Shown here: piece after piece, positions 43,687 to 52,152 of the stretch | Layout: each line of letters begins with the position of its first letter | How positions within the stretch are numbered: the first letter of the stretch is position 1 | NCBI RefSeq assembly: GCF_025751555.1 | Contig: NZ_JAOWLB010000011.1 | Coordinates: 62,001-126,000 of the forward strand | Direction of reading: 5' to 3' | Source of the DNA: Ruegeria aquimaris | GTDB taxonomy: Bacteria; Pseudomonadota; Alphaproteobacteria; Rhodobacterales; Rhodobacteraceae | Length of the DNA stretch: 64,000 nucleotides | The notes under the pieces: model-generated | Told to the model about the DNA's origin: nothing | The model's input: the letters and a program-made list of their open reading frames with translations, nothing else | The model's database searches: none | Position numbers and translations under genes: made by a program

Positions 43687-45426
43687 ATGGAGAGACGGTT
43701 GGCGGCGGTGCTGGTCGCGGATTTTGCAGGCTACAGTTCCCATGTCGGCCGCAACGAAGAACTCGCGGTCCGCGCGGCGCGTGGGCATCTGGACGCCATC
43801 GAACTGGTGATCGGCCTGCATCGGGGGCGCGTGGTCAAGACGATGGGGGACGGGTTGCTGGCTGAGTTTGCCTCGTCACGGGATGCGGTGAGCTGTGCGG
43901 CTGCGATCCAGCATCGGATGATGGAACGCAATGCGCCCCTGGATGCCTCCGAGCACATGCTATTGCGGGTCGGCGTTCACTCGGGCGAGATCCTTTCGGA
44001 AAATGGCGATATCTTTGGCGATGATGTGAATATCGCAGCCAGGATCGAGGCCCATGCGCCGACAGGCGGTGTTGCCGTGTCAGAACGGGTCCGTGATGAA
44101 GTGGAAGGCCGTTTGGACATAGCATTTCGGGATGCTGGTTCGCCTGCCTTGAAAAACATAACGCGCAGCATCCGCCTGTTCGATTGGATGCCGTTGCGAC
44201 AGGCGGATGCGCCCATGGCGCGACCAAAAACGATTGCCGACAAACCCTCGCTGGCGGTTCTTCCCCTGACGAACTGGTCGGCAAATCCACAGACCGAGTA
44301 CATCGCCGATGGATTGACCGAGGATATCATTTCCGCCCTTGCGCGGGTTCCGTGGCTTTTCGTGATCGCCCGGAACTCTTCCTTTGCCTACAAAGGCACC
44401 CCGATGGACGTGCGGCAGATCGGCAGGGATCTGGGTGTCAGATATGTTCTGGAGGGCAGCATGCGCATCCAGGGCAACCGGATCCGGGTCAGCGGCCAAC
44501 TTGCCGACACGGCATCCGGTGCACAGGTGTGGTCAGAGCGGTTCGATGGAACCGACGAGGACATATTCGATTTGCAGGACAAGGTGACCGCCGCCGTGGT
44601 TGCCGCCGTGGCCCCCACCGTGCAGGTGGCCGAGATGCAGCGCGCCGCCCAGAGCGCGCCAGGCAATGCCAGCGCCTATGATTACTATCTGCAAGGGCTG
44701 GCAGCGCTGAACCGGGCGCAGGTGGCCAAGGCTGCCGATTTGCTCGACGCCGCCATCGATGCGTCTCCGGGGTACGCAAAGGCGATGGCGATCAGGGCGT
44801 GGTGCCACACACTGAACGTGGCGTGGCGTGTCGGTTATGCCCAAGAGACCGACCGAACCAGAGGCGGAGAGTTGGCCAATGCAGCGCTTGATCTTGCTCC
44901 GGGAGATCTGGAGGTGGCAGCCTATGCCGGCTACACGCTGGCCTTTTTGGGCCTGGAGATAGAACGGGGCATGGGGCTGGTCCGGCAGGCTTGCGAAGGC
45001 TGTCCAAGTTTTGCCTGGGCCTGGACGTCGCTGGCGATGCTGGAAGCATTGCAGGGTGACAGCGACAAGGTGCTGGACCTTGCGGGTCGGGCGCGGCAAC
45101 TGAACCCCAAAGATCCCTTGTGGTTCCGTGCGCTGGTCGCCATTGCCGCCGTTCACCGCGACGCGGGGCGGTTCGACGAGGCGCTACAGGCTGCACAAGA
45201 GGGGTTGCGGCTCAATCCCAATGTCGTTGTGCTCTATGTCCATTCGATCTGCGCGCTCTGCGAACTGGACAGGATGAACGAGGCGCGGACAATGGCGAGC
45301 AGGCTTCTGGACCTGTCCCCGGAATTCTCGGTGTCCCGGTTTCAGGACCACCACAAATATTTCCGCGCGGCACTGCATACCGCGCAGAACACACGCTGGC
45401 TTACGGCGGTGGGGCTACCGGAGTAG
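43687..45426 (+). CDS. Class III adenylate/guanylate cyclase fused to TolB-like and TPR domains
   Basis: A 579-residue protein. Residues 1-165 are a class III cyclase catalytic domain with metal-binding Asp12 (LVADFAGYS) and Asp55 (KTMGDGLLAEF) and transition-state Asn115/Arg119 (DDVNIAARIEA), so it looks active. Residues 190-320 (LAVLPLTNWSANPQTEYIADGLTEDIISALARV and onward) form the TolB-like N-terminal domain common in alphaproteobacterial cyclases, and TPR-like helices follow. No membrane helix is visible. It probably makes cAMP in response to an unknown signal. Confidence 0.9.
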   Translation: MERRLAAVLVADFAGYSSHVGRNEELAVRAARGHLDAIELVIGLHRGRVVKTMGDGLLAEFASSRDAVSCAAAIQHRMMERNAPLDASEHMLLRVGVHSGEILSENGDIFGDDVNIAARIEAHAPTGGVAVSERVRDEVEGRLDIAFRDAGSPALKNITRSIRLFDWMPLRQADAPMARPKTIADKPSLAVLPLTNWSANPQTEYIADGLTEDIISALARVPWLFVIARNSSFAYKGTPMDVRQIGRDLGVRYVLEGSMRIQGNRIRVSGQLADTASGAQVWSERFDGTDEDIFDLQDKVTAAVVAAVAPTVQVAEMQRAAQSAPGNASAYDYYLQGLAALNRAQVAKAADLLDAAIDASPGYAKAMAIRAWCHTLNVAWRVGYAQETDRTRGGELANAALDLAPGDLEVAAYAGYTLAFLGLEIERGMGLVRQACEGCPSFAWAWTSLAMLEALQGDSDKVLDLAGRARQLNPKDPLWFRALVAIAAVHRDAGRFDEALQAAQEGLRLNPNVVVLYVHSICALCELDRMNEARTMASRLLDLSPEFSVSRFQDHHKYFRAALHTAQNTRWLTAVGLPE

Positions 45427-45438
45427 CCCCTTGCCTGT

Positions 45439-46278
45439 TCAATGCGCCATGAAGATGGGAACGCTTGCCATCTCCAGCATGTTGCGCGTCGCGCCGCCAA
45501 GGATCGCTTCGCGGAAACGGGAGTGACCGTAGGCCCCCATCACGATCATGTCGGCATCGGTATCCGCGGCATGCCGGTTGAGGATGTCCGACACACGGGT
45601 CATCGTTTTGCTCAGAACGTCGATTTCGACCTTTACACCATGACGGGACAGCATCTGGCTGAGCAATCCGCCGGGATCCGACCGGTCCGGGCCGTGTTGC
45701 GGCGGGTCGATCACCACGATGCGGACCAGTTCGGCCGCCTTCAGGAACGGCATCGCAAGACGGATCGCCCGCATGGCTTCGACGCTTTCGTTCCAGCCGA
45801 TCAGGACCGTGCGCGGTTGCTTGATCGCAGTCCGGTTGTCGGGAACCACCAGAACCGGGGCATGACCTTCGAACATGGCGGCTTCGATGATCGGCTCTGC
45901 CTCTGCGCCGCGGTTTTCACCATAGGGTCGCGGTAGCACGACAAGATCCGAGAACCGGGCGCGATGCGCGACATGCCGACCCAGATCGGCAATCTGGGCC
46001 ACACCGCTTTCCGCCGACCAGCGCACGCCCGATTTGGACAGGTGATCCTTGGCCAAAGCCAGCACTTCCTCGGCCTCCGCGTTCGCCCGGTTCAGGGTTT
46101 CTTGCAGGATCAAGGCGTTTGCCCCAGCGTAGTAATAACCGGTCTGGCTACGGTCGACGCCAAGGCAGAGTGCCTCGGCATGGGCATCCTGGGCGTCCGC
46201 CAGAGCAACCAGCTGATCCAGGGTCGTTGTCGACTGTTTGGGATCCGTCAGGACCGTCAGCAAGGATTTATAGGTCAT
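45439..46278 (-). CDS. Universal stress protein (two Usp domains)
   Basis: A 279-residue tandem UspA protein. The first domain runs from MTYKSLLTVLTDPKQSTTTLDQLVALADAQDA to about residue 140. The second starts near RTVLIGWNESVEAMRAIRLAMPFL (about 155) and ends with MGAYGHSRFREAILGGATRNMLEMASVPIFMAH, the G-x2-G-x9-G(S/T) nucleotide-binding motif. It is divergent from ccoN, with an FNR box in between, so it may also answer to oxygen. Confidence 0.93.
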   Translation of the reverse strand: MTYKSLLTVLTDPKQSTTTLDQLVALADAQDAHAEALCLGVDRSQTGYYYAGANALILQETLNRANAEAEEVLALAKDHLSKSGVRWSAESGVAQIADLGRHVAHRARFSDLVVLPRPYGENRGAEAEPIIEAAMFEGHAPVLVVPDNRTAIKQPRTVLIGWNESVEAMRAIRLAMPFLKAAELVRIVVIDPPQHGPDRSDPGGLLSQMLSRHGVKVEIDVLSKTMTRVSDILNRHAADTDADMIVMGAYGHSRFREAILGGATRNMLEMASVPIFMAH

Positions 46279-46360
46279 CTCACCCTCGTGTGAACATCAA
46301 GCCCCGATCATCGGGGCGTTACAATTGACTAATGCCTCTCACACATTTCGGGAGTATGTC

Positions 46361-46410
46361 TTGATGCAGATCAAAGCAGATATGGGCGCAATTCTTCAAT
46401 TAAGCGCCCA
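46361..46410 (+). promoter_or_regulatory. FnrL-dependent promoter of ccoNOQP
   Basis: TTGATGCAGATCAA (46361-46374) is a perfect FNR consensus box. A TTCAAT -10 candidate at 46395-46400 puts the start near 46407-46409, so the box is centred near -41, the class II activator position. ccoN begins at 46468. The divergent usp gene starts 83 bp to the left of the box and could share it. Confidence 0.88.
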
Positions 46411-46467
46411 GTCTAATCCGTCTGGCGTGACATAAGAATCGCGCGGGGCAAGGCAAAGGGACGCAAA

Positions 46468-48075
46468 ATGTCGAATTATATCAAGCTCATCGTGCTTGGT
46501 CTCATCGCGCTGTTCGCCGCGATGGGGATCAATTATGCGCGCGACGTGGCTTACATGGTGCATGCAGTGATCGTGCTGCTTGTCTCCGGTGGGCTTTTCA
46601 TCTGGACTCTTCGTAACACCGGCGAGCCCGACATCCTGACCGACCGCTCGGGCGAGTACATGGATGGCGTGGTTCGTTACGGTGTCATCGCAACCGCATT
46701 CTGGGGCGTCGTCGGCTTTCTGGCCGGGACGTTTATTGCCTTTCAGCTCGCCTTTCCGGGCCTGAATTTTGAATGGGCCCAGGGTTATGCCAATTTCGGT
46801 CGCCTGCGTCCGCTGCACACCTCGGCGGTGATTTTCGCCTTTGGTGGCAACGCGCTGCTGGCCACCTCGTTCTACGTGGTCCAGCGCACCAGCGCTGCGC
46901 GGCTCTGGGGCGGTAACCTGGCGTGGTTCGTGTTCTGGGGCTATCAGCTGTTCATCGTTCTGGCGGCTACTGGCTATCTGTTGGGCGGTACCCAGTCGAA
47001 GGAATACGCCGAGCCGGAATGGTATGTTGACCTGTGGCTGACTGTGGTCTGGGTGGCCTATCTGGCCGTGTTCCTGGGCACGATCATCAAGCGCAAGGAA
47101 CCCCATATCTATGTGGCCAACTGGTTCTATCTGAGCTTCATCGTTACTGTCGCCATGCTGCATGTGGTCAACAACATGACCATCCCGGTCAGCATCTGGG
47201 GCTCGAAATCGGTCATCGTCTGGCCGGGTGTGCAGGACGCCATGGTGCAGTGGTGGTACGGTCACAACGCCGTGGGCTTCTTCCTGACCGCGGGCTTCCT
47301 GGGCATGATGTACTATTTCATCCCGAAACAGGCCGAACGTCCGGTGTTCAGCTACAAGCTGTCGATCATCCACTTCTGGGCGCTGATCTTCATCTATATC
47401 TGGGCCGGTCCGCACCACCTGCACTATACCGCATTGCCTGACTGGGCCTCGACGCTGGGCATGGTGTTCTCGGTCGTGCTGTGGATGCCGTCCTGGGGTG
47501 GCATGATCAACGGTCTGATGACGCTCTCGGGCGCCTGGGACAAGCTGCGCACCGACCCGATCATCCGCATGATGGTGATCTCGGTCGGCTTCTACGGCAT
47601 GTCGACCTTCGAAGGCCCGATGATGTCGATCCGCGCGGTGAACTCGCTGTCGCACTACACCGACTGGACCATCGGCCACGTACACTCGGGTGCGTTGGGC
47701 TGGAACGGCATGATCACCTTCGGCGCGCTTTACTTCCTGGTGCCGGTGTTGTGGAAGCGGGATCGCCTCTACTCGCTGAAACTGGTCAACGTGCACTTCT
47801 GGCTCGCCACCATCGGTATCGTGCTTTACGCGGCCTCGATGTGGGTGACCGGGATCATGGAAGGCCTGATGTGGCGTGAAGTGGATGCCAACGGCTTCCT
47901 GGTGAACTCGTTCGCCGACACCGTTGCCGCCAAGTTCCCGATGTACGTGGTGCGCGGTCTGGGCGGGGTCATGTTCCTCGCTGGTGCCGTGATCATGTGC
48001 TACAACCTGTGGATGACCGTTCGGAAGGCGCCGGCCAAAGAGGCCAGCCTGTCCGTCGCGGTCCCGGCTGAATAA
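46468..48075 (+). CDS. ccoN: cbb3-type cytochrome c oxidase subunit I
   Basis: The catalytic subunit of the high-affinity oxidase, 535 residues with about twelve membrane helices. Haem b and b3 and CuB ligands are visible in [31 protein letters not shown] (His-Tyr type region), [10 protein letters not shown] and [15 protein letters not shown]. First gene of ccoNOQP behind an FnrL-type promoter, so made when oxygen is low. Confidence 0.97.
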   Translation: MSNYIKLIVLGLIALFAAMGINYARDVAYMVHAVIVLLVSGGLFIWTLRNTGEPDILTDRSGEYMDGVVRYGVIATAFWGVVGFLAGTFIAFQLAFPGLNFEWAQGYANFGRLRPLHTSAVIFAFGGNALLATSFYVVQRTSAARLWGGNLAWFVFWGYQLFIVLAATGYLLGGTQSKEYAEPEWYVDLWLTVVWVAYLAVFLGTIIKRKEPHIYVANWFYLSFIVTVAMLHVVNNMTIPVSIWGSKSVIVWPGVQDAMVQWWYGHNAVGFFLTAGFLGMMYYFIPKQAERPVFSYKLSIIHFWALIFIYIWAGPHHLHYTALPDWASTLGMVFSVVLWMPSWGGMINGLMTLSGAWDKLRTDPIIRMMVISVGFYGMSTFEGPMMSIRAVNSLSHYTDWTIGHVHSGALGWNGMITFGALYFLVPVLWKRDRLYSLKLVNVHFWLATIGIVLYAASMWVTGIMEGLMWREVDANGFLVNSFADTVAAKFPMYVVRGLGGVMFLAGAVIMCYNLWMTVRKAPAKEASLSVAVPAE

Positions 48076-48089
48076 GGAGGGCTGGAGCA

Positions 48090-48818
48090 ATGGCAATTCT
48101 CGACAAACATAAGATCCTCGAGACCAACGCGACCCTCCTGCTGATCTTCAGCTTCCTGGTCGTGACCATCGGCGGCATCGTGCAGATCGCACCGCTTTTC
48201 TGGTTGGAAAACACCATCGAGAAGGTGGAGGGCATGCGTCCCTACACCCCTCTCGAAATGGCGGGGCGTGAAATCTACATCCGCGAAGGCTGCTATGTCT
48301 GCCACAGCCAGATGATCCGCCCGATGCGGGACGAGGTCGAACGCTATGGCCACTACTCGCTGGCGGCGGAGTCGATGTACGATCATCCGTTCCAGTGGGG
48401 CTCCAAGCGGACCGGGCCGGACCTGGCCCGCGTGGGCGGCCGCTATTCGGATGACTGGCATGTGGATCACATGCGGGACCCGCAATCGGTGGTGCCGGAA
48501 TCGGTGATGCCCAAGTATGGCTATCTGGAACGCACCATGATCGATGGCAAGTACATCGGTGACATCATGGCCACCAACGCGATTGTCGGTGTGCCGTATA
48601 CCGATGAGATGATCGAGGCCGCACAAGCCGATTTTGCCGCCCAGGCCGATCCCGACAGCGACTATGACGGGCTGCTGGAGCGTTATGGCGACAAGGTCAA
48701 TGTGCGCAACTTCGACGGTCAGCCGGGTGTTTCCGAGGCCGATGCCCTGATCGCTTATCTGCAAATGCTGGGTACGTTGGTCGATTTCTCGACCTTCACG
48801 CCGGACGCGAGCCGCTGA
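48090..48818 (+). CDS. ccoO: cbb3-type cytochrome c oxidase subunit II
   Basis: A 242-residue monohaem cytochrome c subunit. A signal-anchor ([18 protein letters not shown], residues 16-33) is followed by the haem site CYVCH at 68-72 and axial Met in the MP-containing [17 protein letters not shown]-like [21 protein letters not shown] is conserved. It delivers electrons from CcoP to CcoN. Spaced 14 bp after ccoN, with AAGGAGGG as ribosome-binding site. Confidence 0.97.
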   Translation: MAILDKHKILETNATLLLIFSFLVVTIGGIVQIAPLFWLENTIEKVEGMRPYTPLEMAGREIYIREGCYVCHSQMIRPMRDEVERYGHYSLAAESMYDHPFQWGSKRTGPDLARVGGRYSDDWHVDHMRDPQSVVPESVMPKYGYLERTMIDGKYIGDIMATNAIVGVPYTDEMIEAAQADFAAQADPDSDYDGLLERYGDKVNVRNFDGQPGVSEADALIAYLQMLGTLVDFSTFTPDASR

Positions 48819-48828
48819 GGAGGGGAAT

Positions 48829-49014
48829 ATGGAAGAGTATACCCTTCTGCGGCAGTTCGCGGACAGCTGGATGCTGTTGGCCCTGTTTGCCTTCTTTGTC
48901 GGTGTGATCATCTGGGTGTTCCGCCCAGGATCGAGCAAGACCTACGGCGACACGGCCAACATCCCGTTCCGGCATCAGGATAAACCCGCCACACATAAGG
49001 AGGCGCGGCAATGA
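48829..49014 (+). CDS. ccoQ: cbb3-type oxidase subunit CcoQ/FixQ
   Basis: A 61-residue single-helix protein ([19 protein letters not shown], residues 14-32) followed by a short polar tail, placed between ccoO and ccoP as in other cco operons. It stabilises the oxidase complex. The last 4 bp overlap ccoP (ATGA). Confidence 0.93.
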   Translation: MEEYTLLRQFADSWMLLALFAFFVGVIIWVFRPGSSKTYGDTANIPFRHQDKPATHKEARQ

Positions 49015-49880
49015 GCAAGAAACCCGAAATGAAAAAGGGCGATCCGGAAACCACCGGCCACAGCTGGGACGGGATCGAAGAGTTCAACAACCCGCTGCCG
49101 CGCTGGTGGCTGTGGACCTTCTACCTCTGCATCGTCTGGGGCATCGGCTATACCATCGCCTATCCCGCCTGGCCGATGATCAACTCGGCCACCGCCGGGG
49201 TGATGGGCTGGTCGACCCGCGCCAATGTCGCGGCGGCGATCACCGACGTCGAAGAGGCGAATGCGCCGATCAACGCCAAGCTGGAAGCGGCCGAGCTGAC
49301 GGCGATCGCCTCGGATCCGGAGTTGAACTCCTATGCCGTTTCGGCAGGGAGCGCTGTGTTCAAGACCTGGTGCGCCCAGTGCCACGGGTCGGGTGCTGCG
49401 GGTGCGGTGGGCTATCCCAACCTGCTGGACGACGACTGGCTCTGGGGCGGCTCGATCGAGGACATCCACCAGACCGTCACCGCCGGTATCCGCAACACGG
49501 AGAACGACGACGCCCGGTACTCCGAGATGCCGGCATTCGGTCGCGACGAACTGCTGGAAGCCGAGCAGATCGACCAGGTGGTCAATTATGTGATGTCGCT
49601 GTCGGGTGAACCGCAGGATGCCTCCAAGGTATCCGAGGGCGCCGTGGTGTTTGCGGACAACTGCGCATCTTGCCATGCCGAGGACGCTACCGGCGACCGC
49701 ACGCAAGGTGCGCCCAACCTGTCGGATGCGATCTGGCTCTTTGGTGGTGACTATGCCGCGATTTCCGAGTCGGTGAACAACGCCCGGTTCGGCGTGATGC
49801 CTGCCTGGAACACCCGCCTGACCGAGGCGCAGATCCGCGCGGTCTCGGCCTATGTCCACCAGCTGGGTGGCGGCGAGTAA
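49011..49880 (+). CDS. ccoP: cbb3-type cytochrome c oxidase subunit III (dihaem)
   Basis: A 289-residue membrane-anchored dihaem cytochrome c. N-terminal [39 protein letters not shown] is the CcoP hallmark. Haem sites are CAQCH (near residues 122-126) and CASCH (near 221-225), each with a downstream Met. It accepts electrons from soluble or anchored cytochrome c. It ends ccoNOQP, and a hairpin follows. Confidence 0.97.
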   Translation: MSKKPEMKKGDPETTGHSWDGIEEFNNPLPRWWLWTFYLCIVWGIGYTIAYPAWPMINSATAGVMGWSTRANVAAAITDVEEANAPINAKLEAAELTAIASDPELNSYAVSAGSAVFKTWCAQCHGSGAAGAVGYPNLLDDDWLWGGSIEDIHQTVTAGIRNTENDDARYSEMPAFGRDELLEAEQIDQVVNYVMSLSGEPQDASKVSEGAVVFADNCASCHAEDATGDRTQGAPNLSDAIWLFGGDYAAISESVNNARFGVMPAWNTRLTEAQIRAVSAYVHQLGGGE

Positions 49881-49889
49881 CACGAGAAT

Positions 49890-50012
49890 CCCTCCGGGCT
49901 GCGTTTGCGGCCCGGAGGGTGGCGTCGGCTGTTCGATCTGTTCGCGCGTTTCCTGAACAGCCGACGCCCTTAGTCTTAGTCCAAAAGCATCCGCCGACCA
50001 ATCCGGTCGGCG
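49890..50012. terminator. Three consecutive perfect hairpins after ccoP
   Basis: CCCTCCGGGC/GCCCGGAGGG (49890-49919, 10-bp stem) is followed by a 14-bp inverted repeat with arms 49921-49934 and 49955-49968 (GGCGTCGGCTGTTC and its complement) and then CGCCGACC-aatcc-GGTCGGCG (49992-50012) with TTCTTGTT behind it. They lie between ccoP and the FNR box of ccoG and should separate or attenuate the two operons. Apart from these and a doubtful minus frame, the 379-bp gap 49881-50259 shows no gene. Confidence 0.7.
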
Positions 50013-50215
50013 TTCTTGTTCAGATCGTGGGTGGGGATGCGCAATGTCTTGGTGTCAAACACAATTTCGTGAAGAACGTTGAGAGACAGACGTCGGCAAA
50101 CGCCGTTTTCTACCCAAAAGACTGCATGCGGCGTATCGACCGCTGCGCTTGCAGCATCAAAAGCTGCGCCACAGATACGCTTTTTGACCCATATCAAAGT
50201 GTGTGGCGCGCTCAT
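49976..50215 (-). CDS. Doubtful small ORF antisense to the ccoG promoter
   Basis: A 79-codon minus frame starting MSAPHTLIWVKKRICGAAFD and ending RRMLLD with a stop at 49976. The composition is protein-like (hydrophobic stretches, DTKTLRIPTHDLN), but codon use is less GC-biased than neighbouring genes, no family is recognised and the frame runs across the FNR box at 50184. It may be a relic or chance frame. Listed so the gap is not called empty. Confidence 0.2.
   Translation of the reverse strand: MSAPHTLIWVKKRICGAAFDAASAAVDTPHAVFWVENGVCRRLSLNVLHEIVFDTKTLRIPTHDLNKNADRIGRRMLLD
50184..50197 (+). promoter_or_regulatory. FNR/FnrL box upstream of ccoGHIS
   Basis: TTGACCCATATCAA matches TTGAT-N4-ATCAA at nine of ten positions and lies 62 bp before the ccoG GTG. 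It gives the maturation operon the same oxygen control as the oxidase operon. Confidence 0.87.
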
Positions 50216-50259
50216 CTGGAAGAAGTCGCGCTGTAGAATAGCCAAACCGGAGTGAGTCC

Positions 50260-51687
50260 GTGAGCGAGTCGACCCCAGAACCCAGTCTTTACGCCGCGCG
50301 AGAGCCGATCTTTCCCCGAAGAGTTTCCGGAAAGTTCCGCAATCTCAAATGGATCATCATGGCGATCACGCTGGGTATCTATTACGTGACCCCGTGGATT
50401 CGCTGGGACCGCGGCCCCAGCCTGCCGGATCAGGCCGTGCTGCTCGATATGGGCAATCGCCGGTTCTATTTCTTCTGGATCGAGATCTGGCCACACGAAT
50501 TCTACTTTGTGGCGGGCCTGCTGATCATGGCCGGTCTGGGGCTGTTCCTGTTTACGTCCGCACTGGGCCGGGTCTGGTGCGGATACGCCTGCCCGCAGAC
50601 CGTCTGGACTGATTTGTTCATACTGGTCGAACGCTGGATCGAGGGTGACCGAAACGCCCGTTTGCGTCTGCACCGGCAGCAGAAGCTGGATTTTCGCAAG
50701 GCGCGGTTGCGGCTGACCAAATGGACCGTCTGGTTGATGATCGGGCTTGCCACGGGCGGGGCCTGGATCTTCTATTTCGCCGACGCGCCCACATTGCTGC
50801 GCGATCTTGTGACGCTGAACGCGCATCCTATCGCCTACACGACGATGGCGGTGTTGAGTTTCACCACTTTCTTTTTCGGTGGCTTCGCGCGCGAGCAGAT
50901 CTGCATCTATGCCTGTCCCTGGCCGCGAATTCAGGCGGCGATGATGGACGAGGATACCCTGACCGTCGGATACCGCGAATGGCGGGGCGAGCCGCGTGGC
51001 AAGGGCAAGCGGACCGCAGATTCGGAGCTGGGCGACTGCATCGACTGCATGGCTTGCGTCAACGTCTGCCCTGTGGGCATCGACATTCGTGATGGGCAGC
51101 AGTTGGAATGCATCACCTGCGCGCTTTGCATCGACGCCTGCGACGACATGATGGACAAGATCGGCAAGCCACGCGGGCTGATCGACTATATGGCGCTCAA
51201 AGACGAGCAGGCCGAACGCGCCGGAAACCCGCCCAAGAGCGTCTGGAAGCATATCCTGCGGCCGCGTACGATCATGTACACAAGCCTTTGGTCTCTGGTC
51301 GGGTTTGCGTTGCTGTTCGCGCTGTTCATCCGGTCCGATATCGACCTGACGGTGGCGCCGGTGCGCAATCCGACCTATGTCACTCTGTCCGACGGGTCGA
51401 TCCGCAACACCTATGACGTGCGCCTGCGCAACAAACATGGCGAGGATCGGCGGTTCCGCCTTTCCGTGGCCGGAGATCAGACAATGCGGATCGAGCTGGA
51501 AGGCACGCCGTATGAATCCGTGATCGTTCCGGCTGACACGGCCCAGTTGCAGCGTGTATATATTGTTGCACCAAAAGATGCCGCGCCGTCGAACGCCGCC
51601 AGCACCGATGCGCGGATCTGGGTCGAGGACCTTGGCAATGGCGAGCGAGCCTACAAGGACACGACGTTCAACGGACGGGGGAACTGA
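50260..51687 (+). CDS. ccoG: cbb3 oxidase accessory protein CcoG (RdxA/FixG)
   Basis: A 475-residue membrane iron-sulfur protein. Five hydrophobic helices (first LKWIIMAITLGIYYVTPWIRW) flank CGYACPQTVW and two ferredoxin-like clusters, CIDCMACVNVCPVG and CITCALCIDAC. It functions as a cupric reductase in CuB assembly of cbb3 oxidases. The start is a GTG preceded by CCGGAG. First gene of ccoGHIS. Confidence 0.95.
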   Translation: MSESTPEPSLYAAREPIFPRRVSGKFRNLKWIIMAITLGIYYVTPWIRWDRGPSLPDQAVLLDMGNRRFYFFWIEIWPHEFYFVAGLLIMAGLGLFLFTSALGRVWCGYACPQTVWTDLFILVERWIEGDRNARLRLHRQQKLDFRKARLRLTKWTVWLMIGLATGGAWIFYFADAPTLLRDLVTLNAHPIAYTTMAVLSFTTFFFGGFAREQICIYACPWPRIQAAMMDEDTLTVGYREWRGEPRGKGKRTADSELGDCIDCMACVNVCPVGIDIRDGQQLECITCALCIDACDDMMDKIGKPRGLIDYMALKDEQAERAGNPPKSVWKHILRPRTIMYTSLWSLVGFALLFALFIRSDIDLTVAPVRNPTYVTLSDGSIRNTYDVRLRNKHGEDRRFRLSVAGDQTMRIELEGTPYESVIVPADTAQLQRVYIVAPKDAAPSNAASTDARIWVEDLGNGERAYKDTTFNGRGN

Positions 51688-51689
51688 GC

Positions 51690-52148
51690 ATGAGCGAACG
51701 CAAGTTCACCGGAAAGCACGCTGCGGCTGTCTTCATCGGCGCCTTTGGCGTGATCATCGGGGTCAACATTCTGCTGGCCGTCAGTGCGGTCAAAACCTTT
51801 CCGGGATTGGAAGTTAAGAACTCTTACGTCGCCAGCCAGGAATTCAACACCCGGCTGCATGCGCAAGAGTCCTTGGGCTGGTCCGTGCGTGCCGATGCCT
51901 TGGGTGGTCTTGTCACCCTCTCGATCACCGATCAGGCGGGCCAGCCGGTCGAGGTGGCCGAGCTGAAGGCGGTGCTGGGCCGTGCGACCCACGTCAAGGA
52001 AGATATCGAACCCGCCTTCACCTTTGACGGCACGGCCTATGTGGCCAAGGCCGAATTGGGTGACGGCAACTGGAACATTCGCATGGTGGCGCGCGCCGAA
52101 GATGGTACCGAGTTCACACAACGCGTCGTTCTGCATGTGAAAGGGTGA
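51690..52148 (+). CDS. ccoH: cbb3 oxidase assembly protein CcoH/FixH
   Basis: A 152-residue protein with one N-terminal membrane helix (AAVFIGAFGVIIGVNILLAV, residues 11-30) and the FixH motifs NSYVASQEFNTRLHAQESLGW and GNWNIRMVARAEDGTEF. It is needed for stable assembly of the cbb3 oxidase. It starts 2 bp after ccoG and ends 4 bp before ccoI. Confidence 0.95.
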   Translation: MSERKFTGKHAAAVFIGAFGVIIGVNILLAVSAVKTFPGLEVKNSYVASQEFNTRLHAQESLGWSVRADALGGLVTLSITDQAGQPVEVAELKAVLGRATHVKEDIEPAFTFDGTAYVAKAELGDGNWNIRMVARAEDGTEFTQRVVLHVKG

Positions 52149-52152
52149 TAGC

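Noticed and set aside
46396..48096. A 566-codon minus frame opposite ccoN
   Set aside because: ccoN is unmistakable, with all haem and copper ligands. The antisense frame is His/Asp/Arg-rich low-grade sequence.
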